DNA of 32,443 bases from Hyphomicrobiales bacterium (GTDB lineage: Bacteria; Pseudomonadota; Alphaproteobacteria; Rhizobiales; Methyloligellaceae), in the NCBI GenBank assembly GCA_003135455.1, contig PLBV01000100.1, forward strand, positions 13,159-45,601, given 5' to 3'. The notes beneath the pieces were generated by a model. The model saw nothing but the letters and a program-made list of their open reading frames with translations. It was not told where the DNA came from and did no database searches. Shown here piece by piece: positions 17,102 through 24,464 of this stretch; within the stretch, counting starts at the first letter, position 1; the number at the start of each line of letters is the position of its first letter. The translations under genes and the position numbers were made by a program.

Positions 17102-17604
17102 GCTCAACTCCAGCTTCGGTCTGCGGCAGCAACGACGTCGAGCGGGCAGTAGGTTCAAGCCTATGCCGGTCGGTTGCTCGCGGGAACCTCTTTTGGCGGG
17201 CAAAGGCCTTCGCGCCGGCGTCAATTATCGAGAGGCTGCGTGGCGTGCGATTGAGAAGCCGCAGTTGCAGACGCGCCTCGAGCTGATGGAGCTGCCGGCC
17301 TCCACGACGAGGACGAAGGCCCTGAGACCGATTAAGGCCTCAGCGATTGCACAATTTGTCATCAGCGTGACTTCGCTTTTGACAGCGCACGAAGTCCAGG
17401 CGCGGCTCGGTGCGCCCCCCGCGCCGCCATGGCTGAAGCGCTCTGGGCGCGATGAATGGTCGCCAGGGACGTCCAGATCGTTGCGCCACATGGGCGCGCT
17501 CACGGTCATGCTGATCGGCGCCATTTGCCGCAGCTTTCCGGCATGTGGTTTGCAGCAGACCCTCCAGCGTATCCGAGTGCAATCGAACGCTTGGGGGACA
17601 AGCC
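17102..17604. other. 503-bp stretch without a convincing gene
   Basis: Open frames here are antisense to, or upstream of, neighbouring genes and resemble no family I know. On the minus strand, around 17225-17360, the residues LIGLRAFVLVVEAGSSI and CNCGFSI faintly recall the start of a response-regulator receiver domain, but the acidic residues that bind Mg are missing. It may be a decayed remnant. No repeats or RNA genes were seen. Confidence 0.3.
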
Positions 17605-17922
17605 ATGCCATATGCCGTCGCCATCGTCGTGTACAGTTGCCTCGCTTCCGCACCTTTGGATGACTTCAACCCTCATATGGTCGGGGCCGTGCAAGCCTAC
17701 GTGGCGCGGCACCCAGGCATCTGCGCGGCCGACCCGCCACTGATCCTTCAGGTCGACGTGAGTTTCGAAGAGTGCCAGTCGCAAGGCTTGCTGCACTTTA
17801 TGCCCGGATGGCAGCAAAATCACCCCGACAGGGTTTACCTAGGGGCGCCGTGTTTTGTGCATCGACCAGAGCCATTAGAGTTTCATGCGCTGACGCGAGA
17901 AACGAGCGCGGCCAATCCGTAA
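17605..17922 (+). CDS. Small hypothetical protein, possibly exported
   Basis: This 105-aa protein starts at ATG 17605 with GGGGGA 8 nt upstream. The first roughly 18 residues (MPYAVAIVVYSCLASAP) are hydrophobic and could be a weak signal peptide, though they lack a basic N-terminus. The rest contains four cysteines (CAAD, EECQ, CFVH and one in the leader) and HFMPGWQQNHPDRVYLGAPC. This resembles small exported proteins of unknown function common in bradyrhizobia-like genomes. A longer in-frame start at 17545 is possible but lacks a ribosome binding site. Confidence 0.5.
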   Translation: MPYAVAIVVYSCLASAPLDDFNPHMVGAVQAYVARHPGICAADPPLILQVDVSFEECQSQGLLHFMPGWQQNHPDRVYLGAPCFVHRPEPLEFHALTRETSAANP

Positions 17923-18058
17923 TCGCACGGCCGGTCATCAGGAAGCTCGCTTACCCAGAGCCGCCGGCCTTCGGGTCGCCGGCCCTGAGGCAGGAGGTTG
18001 CCGACGACGATCGCCCATCGAGCGCATGCAACGGAGCCCCGCCCGCGTGGCTTTGGGA

Positions 18059-18337
18059 CTATTTGCAGTCTGGCTGATAGCTCCAAGGCTCAGTGGAATG
18101 CGGGCCTGCCTGACATGGACCCACTAACGGTGGCGGCGCTTCGACCGCTGCACCGAGAGGCTTTATGCATTCGGTGTGACCCGTGACGGGATTTATCTCG
18201 GCCACCTGACAGGTGGACGCCGCCGAATTCTGTGCGTCCTGGTTGAGCATGCCGGCCACCGCCGGACTGCTTGCCCACATGGCCACGCCCAGCGCGAGCG
18301 CGCCTATAATTCTCCGCATAACCGTGAGGCCGATCAT
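18059..18337 (-). CDS. Small exported protein of unknown function
   Basis: This 92-aa (or 86-aa from Met7 at 18319) protein has a signal peptide MRRIIGALALGVAMWASSPAVAG. The mature part has four cysteines (STCQV, TECIK, GPCQ, PDCK) that could form two disulfides, and a Pro-rich patch. The ATG at 18337 directly follows the TAG of the ABM-like gene, so the two form a translationally coupled pair. I do not recognise a family. Confidence 0.6.
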   Translation of the reverse strand: MIGLTVMRRIIGALALGVAMWASSPAVAGMLNQDAQNSAASTCQVAEINPVTGHTECIKPLGAAVEAPPPLVGPCQAGPHSTEPWSYQPDCK

Positions 18338-18607
18338 CTAGACCGGTTCACGACAATAAATTGTCGGCCTGTCCCTGACCCCAGCCTCGATCATCGCCTC
18401 CTGCAGGCCAGGCGAGGCAACAAACTCCTTGGCCATTTTTGTGTCCTTGGTATCGAAGACGACGACGAGTTCGCATTTGTCATCGGCGGAGCGAAAGACG
18501 CGAGGATTGGTAAGCCCTGCCGCCTTCTGCGCTCCGGCGTTGCCGTCGAAGGCGGGGCGCCATTTGCCGTAGTCCTTCACCTTGTGGCGGACGATCAACA
18601 TACCCAT
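18338..18607 (-). CDS. Small dimeric alpha/beta-barrel (ABM-like) protein
   Basis: The product is 89 aa from the ATG at 18607 (MGMLIVRHKVKDYGKWRPAF), or 87 from ATG 18601. GAGG is spaced well for the second and AGGA for the first. The pattern MLIVRHKVKDYGKWRPAFD, then VFRSADDKCELVVVFDTKD and AKEFVASPGLQEAMIEAGV, is that of single-domain ABM/cyclase-like proteins. These form dimeric ferredoxin-like barrels and often lack a known substrate. It has no signal peptide and should be cytoplasmic. Confidence 0.7.
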   Translation of the reverse strand: MGMLIVRHKVKDYGKWRPAFDGNAGAQKAAGLTNPRVFRSADDKCELVVVFDTKDTKMAKEFVASPGLQEAMIEAGVRDRPTIYCREPV

Positions 18608-18832
18608 GGCCTCATCCTTGTGGTTCCCGCCGGGCATATAGGAGCCAAGGGGTTTATTGCGAACGTCTTCGGTTGGGCGGCCAACCTCGAAGCTCGGAAG
18701 GCCGGCGCCGCCGGCGCCTTGAACGCCACATGAATGGGTGGCTCAGACGGGGTTAAGTCCCCCTCCTCTACAAAAATGTCCATGATGCTTCTCGGGGTGG
18801 GCTTGAGGAGCAAGACCAAGAGGAGGTTCGCC

Positions 18833-19147
18833 ATGACCAACAAGACCCTTCGCAACTCGCTGACGGCCCTTGCGGTTTTCGCCATCGCCGCCACTTTCCT
18901 CAGCGCCTCGAGCTTCGCCGGCGAATTTACCGTCCACCAAGGAAAGCGATACCGGGCAACCCTCGCCCTTACGTCGATCGAGCAGTTGGCTGACAACGCG
19001 ATGATCGCACAAAAATTTCGCGATCTGGGCTTCTCTGGAGTGCGTGTTTCAGGCTCGGGAGCGACACGCCGGGTCGTAGGCGTCTGGCCAGGTAAGGACA
19101 CCCGCGCCAACATGCCTCCTCAAATCGTAGCGGTTGCCAGTTTGTGA
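18833..19147 (+). CDS. Small exported protein of unknown function
   Basis: This 104-aa protein starts at ATG 18833 directly after a perfect AGGAGG. Residues 1-30 form a signal peptide ending in LSASSFA. The mature part (GEFTVHQGKRYRATLALTSI, FRDLGFSGVRVSGSGATRRVVGVWPGKD) looks like a compact alpha/beta domain with no cysteine. It is divergent from the ABM-like pair. A longer in-frame start at 18734 lacks a ribosome binding site. Confidence 0.7.
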   Translation: MTNKTLRNSLTALAVFAIAATFLSASSFAGEFTVHQGKRYRATLALTSIEQLADNAMIAQKFRDLGFSGVRVSGSGATRRVVGVWPGKDTRANMPPQIVAVASL

Positions 19148-19370
19148 TAGGCGATTTCAGGCGATTACCGGTTCCTCCGACCAACGACAGCGACTTGAAC
19201 CGCAGTCGATATCTGCGCGGCGGGGAATTGCGCGAAGCGTCGAGCGCGCCCGCTTAAACGGGCGCACACTCGCATCGGGGATCGATGTGCTTTAGTCCCA
19301 GTGGCCTACTGCACCGCCCTTGACGGTGGGTCGACGCCCCGTGGCCGCTCGCTATTGCAACGACATCGCT

Positions 19371-19529
19371 CTAGCTGCCCCAGGGTGCCCTTGCCCCCCA
19401 CCACAGGACCGCAAAGATCGCCAGCAGCGCCCACCAGACCGCGCTGGTCGCCTGATTCGTGACAACAGCGAACACGACGCTGATGATAATGCAGATCAGC
19501 GCCACGATATTTCCCACGCCTAAGGTCAT
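19371..19529 (-). CDS. 52-aa two-helix membrane protein
   Basis: Reading the minus strand from an ATG at 19529 gives MTLGVGNIVALICIIISVVF, then AVVTNQATSAVWWALLAIFA and VLWWGARAPWGS before TAG. Two membrane helices (residues 6-24 and 31-46) are joined by a short polar turn. GGGAGGG lies 8 nt upstream of the ATG, an excellent ribosome binding site. Codon use is normal for the window. The hydrophobic pattern and ribosome binding site make it a likely real gene despite its length. Function is unknown. Upstream, 19530-19753 holds no other gene I can support. Confidence 0.6.
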   Translation of the reverse strand: MTLGVGNIVALICIIISVVFAVVTNQATSAVWWALLAIFAVLWWGARAPWGS

Positions 19530-19753
19530 GTCACACGCCCTCCCTTGTAGCCTCGCTGCAGGATAGTGGAAACTGGCGACTGGGTGCTGATAAAAAAATG
19601 CGAGCTGCCTGCGGCACTACGTCAAGGCCCGGCATAGACCTCGACGACTCGCTGCTCCTCACCAGAGGTGGTGAGTGGCTCACTCTCTTGTGATGCCTCG
19701 TGCATTGCGAGTTGGCGACTGCACGCATAGGGTCGGCGCGCCGGGGAAGGTTG

Positions 19754-20053
19754 ATGATGGAGAACAAGATGCATCACCTCCTCCCTAAACTGTTTGCTGC
19801 GGCATTGACTGTGGGCCTGTTCGCGGGCTTCGGCCAGGCCGATGCGATGCCCACCCTCTCACTGAATGCTCCAGCGAGTTCGGCCTCACCGGTCGAGAAA
19901 GCCCGTTATTATGGGTACCGGTACGGCTACAATTCCTACCGATCTTACCGACCGTACTACGGCCACAACAATCGGTCCTACTACGGGTATAACCGGCAGT
20001 ATTACGGGTACGGGTACTATCGGCCCCGTTACGGATACAACTGGCGCTACTAG
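19754..20053 (+). CDS. Tyrosine/glycine-rich secreted protein
   Basis: This 99-aa protein starts at ATG 19754 (or 19757) after GGGGAAGG. A signal peptide (residues about 1-30, ending in FGQADA) is followed by a short linker and then a tail of YGY/YY modules: YYGYRYGYNSYRSYRPYYG, then SYYGYNRQYYGYGYY. About one third of the last 55 residues are Tyr. Such tails occur in small envelope or surface proteins of rhizobia. They may bind metals or polysaccharide, or crosslink through tyrosine, none of which is shown here. A hairpin follows at 20070-20105. Confidence 0.75.
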   Translation: MMENKMHHLLPKLFAAALTVGLFAGFGQADAMPTLSLNAPASSASPVEKARYYGYRYGYNSYRSYRPYYGHNNRSYYGYNRQYYGYGYYRPRYGYNWRY

Positions 20054-20069
20054 CAAGAGTCGCGGCCAC

Positions 20070-20105
20070 AGTCAGGACCGGTGGGGCTATCCGCTGGTCC
20101 TGACT
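20070..20105 (+). terminator. Hairpin after the Tyr-rich gene, possible terminator
   Basis: AGTCAGGACC (20070-20079) and GGTCCTGACT (20096-20105) are perfect 10-bp arms around a 16-nt loop, 17 nt after the stop at 20053. The following CTCTGTCCC is only weakly T-rich, so termination is plausible but not certain. Confidence 0.5.
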
Positions 20106-20130
20106 CTCTGTCCCGGGCGAACAGCCCCTA

Positions 20131-20230
20131 GCGCGCTATCGCGTCAGGTTGAATCGCGATGGCGCTCCAGCTTCTTGTTGGAGCATGATCTTATCGGAAA
20201 ACCGGTTCCCACTTTTCCGGATCATGCTCC
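20131..20230. repeat. Composite palindromic intergenic repeat, copy with full head and tail
   Basis: The head GCGCGCTATCGCGTCAGGTT and GAATCGCGATGGCGCTCC is followed by the tail GGAGCATGATCTTATCGGAA to TTTTCCGGATCATGCTCC. In the tail, GGAGCATGATC pairs with GATCATGCTCC and CGGAAAA with TTTTCCG, making a nearly perfect long hairpin. It lies between the Tyr-rich gene and the amidotransferase remnant. Confidence 0.88.
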
Positions 20231-20250
20231 AGCGCGCGGCCCGCGACCGT

Positions 20251-20481
20251 TCATGGCCTCTTCAGCGATGCCTTGAAGTTCTCGTGGAGCGTCCGTGCGT
20301 CTTTGCTGAATTGAGGAAGCCGCCCGGAAACTTCGGTCTTCAATCGAGCGACTGCGCCCTTCCCCATGGCAGCCTCAGAGAGCACGCATAGGCCGGTATG
20401 GCTGCCCATTGGTCGACGGTGTTGGCGGTAATTTCGACACGGGCGTTCGACGGCGACGTGCTGCAGGATGAGGACGTTCAT
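20251..20481 (-). pseudogene. Glutamine amidotransferase remnant, internally deleted and frameshifted
   Basis: From an ATG at 20481 the minus strand reads MNVLILQHVAVERP, the exact start style of class I glutamine amidotransferases of the GMP-synthase-like type. The central catalytic part is missing. Another frame then gives VEITANTVDQWAAIPAYACSL, the late part of such proteins. The first frame resumes with LSEAAMGKGAVARLKTEVSG and ARTLHENFKAS, the typical C-terminal helix. About 150 codons including the catalytic Cys and His/Glu are lost. It is a dead gene. Confidence 0.7.
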
Positions 20482-20555
20482 CCCCGGATGGTGACCCCAA
20501 GGAGGCCGAGCGAACAAGCCTTGGCCAATTTCCTTCCCTAAGCCACTGAATATAT

Positions 20556-20632
20556 TGGTGACCCCGAGCGGATTCGAACCGCTGACCCTCAGATTAGGAA
20601 TCTGATGCTCTATCCTACTGAGCTACGGGGTC
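20556..20632 (-). tRNA. tRNA-Arg (anticodon CCU)
   Basis: The minus strand reads GACCCCGTAGCTCAGTAGGA onward. Acceptor arms GACCCCG/CGGGGTC, the D loop, the anticodon stem TCAGA/TCTGA with loop TTCCTAA (anticodon CCT), and the T loop GGTTCGAATCC are all present. The 3' CCA is encoded. It decodes AGG, a rare codon in GC-rich genomes. tRNA genes of this kind often serve as integration sites, but the mobile remnants lie on the 5' side here and I found no duplicated 3' end. Confidence 0.97.
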
Positions 20633-20766
20633 CTCAATCGGTTGGCTCTGGTGCGTAGCGCGGGGGGCTCTGGCTTCTAATAGGCCGCCTCGGTTCATTG
20701 TGGGCCGTAGCTGGAGCAATCTCAAGGAGTCTCGTTGGGCGGTAGTGGTACAGTTTGATTGTGGCT

Positions 20767-20786
20767 CCCGTAAACGGGTGCTGTCC
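20767..20786. repeat. Left inverted repeat of an IS-like remnant
   Basis: CCCGTAAACGGGTGCTGTCC here matches, in inverted orientation, GGACAGCACCCGTAAACGG at 21381-21399 (17 of 19 positions). The two ends bracket 594 bp containing a small exported protein gene and a transposase fragment. The last 12 bases agree perfectly. Confidence 0.6.
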
Positions 20787-20887
20787 TAGTTTGCGGCTCA
20801 GTGTCCTAATTCATCGGATTCGAACGAAATTGGCCCACCAGCGTTCTTCAGTTGCCGAGTTTTTGGCCAACCCCAAAGGAAAATCAC

Positions 20888-21049
20888 ATGAAGCGCATTG
20901 TATTAATGACTGTCGCTCTTGGTCTTGCCGTTGCGTTGTCCGGGCCAGCAATGGCCGGCACGAAAACTCCGAAAACGCAGGCTTCTTGTGAAAAGGCCCA
21001 CATGACGTGGGATGTCGCGACCAAGAAGTGCACAAAGGGAGCGATGTAA
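20888..21049 (+). CDS. 53-aa exported protein with a Cys-pair motif
   Basis: The ATG at 20888 follows AAAGGA with 8-nt spacing. Residues 1-23 are a signal peptide ending in PAMAG. The 30-residue mature part has the pattern SCEKAHMTWDVATKKCTKG: two cysteines enclosing a Trp-Asp turn. I have seen the same C-E-K-A-x-M-x-W-D-x-x-x-x-K-C pattern in small exported proteins of bradyrhizobia and relatives, all of unknown function. A strong terminator follows 9 bp after the stop. It lies between the two inverted repeats of the IS-like remnant, so it may have been a passenger gene. Confidence 0.72.
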   Translation: MKRIVLMTVALGLAVALSGPAMAGTKTPKTQASCEKAHMTWDVATKKCTKGAM

Positions 21050-21058
21050 CGTCCTAAG

Positions 21059-21091
21059 CGAGGCCGCCCTTCAGTCGGCGGCCTCGTTTTT
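21059..21091 (+). terminator. Rho-independent terminator of the 53-aa exported protein gene
   Basis: CGAGGCCGCC (21059-21068) and GGCGGCCTCG (21077-21086) are perfect arms around an 8-nt loop, followed by TTTTT. It is a textbook terminator. Confidence 0.9.
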
Positions 21092-21130
21092 AGCCTTCGG
21101 AGGCAACAACTGCTTATTGGCTTCCAGCGC

Positions 21131-21379
21131 CTCACCGCCTTAGCCTCCACCTCCAAGGCGATCCTGAGCTACCGGGTCGGCAAGCGGAACGGCGCGAACA
21201 CCGAGGCATTCGTTGAGGACCTACGCGGGCGCGTCATAGGATCGCCCGAAATCTCCACCGATGGCCTCCACTACTATGAGACCGCGATCCGCTTCGCCTT
21301 CGGTACCCGCGTGGCCTATGGCCAAATCATCAAGAGCTACGTAGGCGAGCCAAAAATGGACGCGGCCCGGCGGTATTCA
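21131..21379 (+). pseudogene. IS1-like transposase fragment
   Basis: An open frame without a start reads LTALASTSKAILSYRVGKRN, then AFVEDLRGRVIGSPEISTDG, AFGTRVAYGQIIKSYVGEP and AARRYS. This matches the catalytic middle of the IS1-like transposases widespread in alphaproteobacteria, where WTALDADSK and STDG hold DDE residues. The N-terminal zinc-ribbon/HTH part and the C-terminus are missing, and the first catalytic Asp appears replaced (LTALASTSK). The right inverted repeat begins 2 bp after the last matching codon. Confidence 0.65.
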
Positions 21380-21380
21380 C

Positions 21381-21399
21381 GGACAGCACCCGTAAACGG
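21381..21399. repeat. Right inverted repeat of the IS-like remnant
   Basis: GGACAGCACCCGTAAACGG is the inverted partner of 20767-20786. It is followed by a 9-bp perfect hairpin (CACGTTGTT/AACAACGTG at 21402-21423, CTGA loop) and the palindrome CCAACGTTGG, further small dyads typical of element boundaries. Confidence 0.6.
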
Positions 21400-21523
21400 C
21401 ACACGTTGTTCTGAAACAACGTGGGCCCAACGTTGGTAATGGGCTCCTTTGAATGTGGCAAAACAATCAGATCGATCTGACGTGGTCAGATGTTGAACAA
21501 TTGGCTATTAGCGGGAACCTTGA

Positions 21524-22591
21524 ACTCGCGTATCGCGGGTAGCTAAAGGCCACCTCCGAAGCGAGCTCGTGGAGAGTTACCCCCTCTTTTTGGCGAACGA
21601 TGAGTTGCTGGCATCGGCCGGATCAGCTTGGCATGACTGGCGCTGCCTCAGCCCCCAATGGATGAAATCAAGGGATGCGCAGGCGTAGCGCCAGCGGATC
21701 AAGGAGGTAATCACAGAGGAATACGCCAATGAGCCTCTGTTCTTCATAAAAGACCCACGAATTTGTCGATTCCTGCCCTTCTATTTGTCGGTCCTAAGCG
21801 AGCTGAGCGTCAGTCCTGTCGCAATCCTGCCCGTGCGAAATCCACTTGAGGTCGCCCGCTCACTGCGGCGCCGGGACAATCTTACGGTCCCACGATCGAT
21901 TCTCATATGGCTTCGCCATGTTCTTGAGGCGGAATATTATTCGCGGGATATTCCTAGGTCATTCGTGCTCTACGACAGGTTCCTGGTCGATTGGAGACAA
22001 TCCTTTCTCCAGATAGCCAGACACCTCGGCGTTGTGTGGCCTGAATACTCTAGCGAGTCGACAGAAAAAGTGGATCAGTTTCTGTCGTTAGAACTTTGGA
22101 GAGAGCGCTCAACACCCGAAGAGTAGGGTGATCATCCGGATGTGACTTCTTTGGCACTCGCTATATTTAAAATTTTTTCAGAGAATGCGACCAACGGAGA
22201 GCGAGATAGCCTGACCAAAGAACTCGATCGGATAAGAGAAAAATTCGACGAGAGCTGCGATGTATTCGGCGTTGCCTTGCTGGCGGAAGAATTGTCCGGA
22301 GAGCAATTGCGGACGGCACTTCAGCAACAGACGACTGAGGTGGCCGCTCTTAGGCAGACGGTTGGACTCCTCGCGCGAGAGAAGCAAGATTTGCAAGACT
22401 TGGACGACGAGCTTCGAAGCGCGCTGACCCGCTTGGAGATGGAGGCGACCTCGCTTGCACAGCAGCTGCAGGGGATGGTCAGCTCCACGTCTTGGAAAGT
22501 ATCCGCGCTAGTCCGAATCGTTGGGCGGGGGCTCCCAGCTCTCGCAAGGGTTAGTCGCCGCATGCTTCGCTCTTTTTGGCGCCTCGGCTAA
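21524..22591 (+). pseudogene. Sulfotransferase-like/coiled-coil protein with two in-frame TAG stops
   Basis: A single frame, with no compensating shifts, carries the whole remnant. ELVESYPLFLANDELLASAG and SAWHDW lead to TAG at 21686-21688. Then come EEYANEPLFFIKDPRICRFL and PVRNPLEVARSLRRRDNL with YDRFLVDWR and a TAG at 22124-22126. HPDVTSLALAIF, a coiled coil (about residues 60-115 of the last segment) and SSTSWKVSALVR follow. KDPRICRFLPF and PVRNPLEVA are typical of the large sulfotransferase-related proteins found with cell-surface glycan genes, which end in a coiled coil and an STSWR-like motif. The nucleotide-binding N-terminus (HRSGTSA) is gone. Without suppression this is a dead gene. 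Confidence 0.7.
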
Positions 22592-22710
22592 CCTGTCCGC
22601 CTCCACTTAAAGCTCGCCGCCGTGCACCGGAGAAAAAGGCGGTTCAGATCGGTTGCAAACGGTTGCCATCGCCGGGGTTTGGACATGGCCTCGCCTTGTC
22701 ATGAATTTGA

Positions 22711-23337
22711 TCAGAGCTTCATCTTGAGGCGGGCAAGGTCTTGCGGCGTATCGATGTCTGCGAAAATGCCGTCCGAGGCCATCTCCACTTCGGTCACGCA
22801 CTCCTGGTACCGGGCGATCAGCTGCTTGGCGCCAACGTCGCCGCCTATTCCCATCATCTCGCTGAACAAGGCGGCGCCAAAGAGCACGGGTTTGCCCTGC
22901 CTGCCATGGCGCACCGGCACGCAGATCCCAGCGCCTCCTCGGGCCGCGAAAGCGGTCATCAAGGTCTTCAGATCGCCGCTCTTTATTGCCGGCATGTCGC
23001 CGAGACAGATGAGCGCGCCGTCGGTGTCCGGCGGCAGCGCGCGAAGGCCCGCCCGCAGCGACATGCTCAACCCCTCCTCATAGGATGGATTGTGGACAAT
23101 AGTCACCTCCAGCCCGCGCAGCGCGTCGGCGACACGGGCGGCGTCGAACCCCGTCACCGCGATCACGGGACGGGCGCCGCTGGCAAGCGCGGTCATGGCC
23201 ACGCGGCGCACCATCGGCATCCCGTCGATCGGCTCCAGGAGCTTATTGCGAGGCGCCATGCGGGAAGAGCGGCCGGCCGCAAGAACGAGGCCTGCCACCT
23301 TCAGGGGCTTGCCGACTGGGTGGACGCGTGCGCTCAT
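22711..23337 (-). CDS. mocA: Molybdenum cofactor cytidylyltransferase-like protein
   Basis: MocA transfers CMP from CTP to molybdopterin to form the dinucleotide cofactor of many hydroxylases. The 208-aa protein has the nucleotidyltransferase start VAGLVLAAGRSSRMAPRNKL, the LGDMPAI metal motif near residue 118, GRQGKPVLFG, and the C-terminal DIDTPQDL. Its ATG at 23337 overlaps the xdhC stop (ATGA). The family also contains purine-hydroxylase-specific versions, so the nucleotide is not certain. The divergent molybdo-hydroxylase at 26768 is the evident client. Confidence 0.88.
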   Translation of the reverse strand: MSARVHPVGKPLKVAGLVLAAGRSSRMAPRNKLLEPIDGMPMVRRVAMTALASGARPVIAVTGFDAARVADALRGLEVTIVHNPSYEEGLSMSLRAGLRALPPDTDGALICLGDMPAIKSGDLKTLMTAFAARGGAGICVPVRHGRQGKPVLFGAALFSEMMGIGGDVGAKQLIARYQECVTEVEMASDGIFADIDTPQDLARLKMKL

Positions 23338-24353
23338 CGGCGTCCTTGCCACTTGCCGCGTTGGGTGGCCGTGATCTCGGCGATGATGGAGAGCGCGATC
23401 TCGGCGGACCCTTGCGCCCCGATATCCAGCCCGATCGGCGCGTGAATGCGCTCGATGTCGGCGGCGGCGATTCCCGCTTGCCGCAGCCGCTCGACGCGCT
23501 TGGCATGGGTTTGCTTGCTCCCCAGCGCACCGACGTAGAAGGCCTCGGAGCCGAGCGCATAGATCAGCGCCGGGTCGTCGATCTTCGGATCGTGGCTGAG
23601 CACAACGACCGCGGTGCGGCGGTCGACGCCGATCCTGGGCAGCGCCTCGTCGGGCCATTCTGACGCGATCTCCACCCCGGTAAAGCGCTCTTCCGTGGCG
23701 AAGGCCGAGCGCGGGTCGACGATCGCTACGTCGTAGCCCAAGGCTCGCGCCATGGGCACCAAGCTCTGCGCTACATGCACCGCGCCAATGATGACCAGGC
23801 GGACCCTCGGGTTGAACACATTGATGAAGACTTCGCCGTCGTGACCCTCCAGCGAGACGCTTCTGTCGCGGCCGAACGCATCTTCCAGCGCCAACGCCAG
23901 CTCTCCATGGAGATCGGCCGGCGAATGAGCGAGGTTTGCCGCGCCAGTTGCAAGCTCGGTTACCAGCGCAATGGGGCGGCGTCTCTCCACCTCGCCCAAG
24001 AGCTGGCGCAGAACCCCGTCCGTCGATCCGGCTGCCAGCGGCTGGAGGAAAATGCGAATGGTGCCGCCGCAAGCAAGGCCGACCTTCCAAGCCGTGCCGT
24101 CCTCAACCTTATATTTGAGCACCTTACTCTTGCCGGATGAGAGTACGTCGGCCGCTTCGGTGATGACCGCGCCCTCCACGCAGCCACCCGACACCGAGCC
24201 TAAGAAATTGCCGTCCCCATCGATGAGGAGCTGGCTGCCGACCGGCTGCGGCGCCGAGCCCCAGGTTTGAATGACGGTGGCGAGCGCGACGCGGCGCCCC
24301 TCGGCCAGCCAGTTGAGCGCGCTTCGAAGGATGGATAGGTCCGGTGCAGGCAT
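23334..24353 (-). CDS. xdhC: XdhC-family molybdenum cofactor insertion chaperone
   Basis: XdhC binds Moco, promotes its sulfuration and hands it to xanthine-dehydrogenase-type apoenzymes. The 339-aa protein has the N-terminal XdhC/CoxI domain (ALATVIQTWGSAPQPVGSQL, SVSGGCVEGAV) and a C-terminal Rossmann-like part (VRLVIIGAVHVAQSLVPMA, EAFYVGALGSKQTHAKRVER, HAPIGLDIGAQGSAEIALSI). AGGAAGAG with good spacing supports the ATG at 24353 over one nine codons upstream at 24380. It is divergent from the deaminase gene across about 110 bp. Confidence 0.92.
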   Translation of the reverse strand: MPAPDLSILRSALNWLAEGRRVALATVIQTWGSAPQPVGSQLLIDGDGNFLGSVSGGCVEGAVITEAADVLSSGKSKVLKYKVEDGTAWKVGLACGGTIRIFLQPLAAGSTDGVLRQLLGEVERRRPIALVTELATGAANLAHSPADLHGELALALEDAFGRDRSVSLEGHDGEVFINVFNPRVRLVIIGAVHVAQSLVPMARALGYDVAIVDPRSAFATEERFTGVEIASEWPDEALPRIGVDRRTAVVVLSHDPKIDDPALIYALGSEAFYVGALGSKQTHAKRVERLRQAGIAAADIERIHAPIGLDIGAQGSAEIALSIIAEITATQRGKWQGRR

Positions 24354-24464
24354 AGAACTCTTCCTATTTAGACGCTCCATTGTAATCGGACGATCAAGGC
24401 ATCAATCTCTATTCTTTAACAATGGGCTGCTAATCGTCGCCCAGTTGGCCAACCGAGGATGGGG

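Noticed and set aside
17225-17653. Response-regulator remnant on the minus strand
   Set aside because: Only a short hydrophobic VLVVE-like stretch matches. The acidic pair and phospho-acceptor region are absent, so chance similarity is likely.
16974-17663. 229-codon plus-strand open frame opposite and beyond the pirin gene
   Set aside because: It is antisense to the pirin N-terminus, lacks a ribosome binding site, and its composition (basic, no family resemblance) is that of a shadow frame in GC-rich DNA.
20556-22591. A tRNA-integrated genomic island bounded by att sites
   Set aside because: The mobile remnants lie on the 5' side of tRNA-Arg, no integrase is present, and no repeat of the tRNA 3' end was found.
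23338-24090. N-terminal extension of the mocA reading frame across xdhC
   Set aside because: Homology to MocA starts only at the ATG at 23337. The upstream part is an out-of-frame reading of xdhC.
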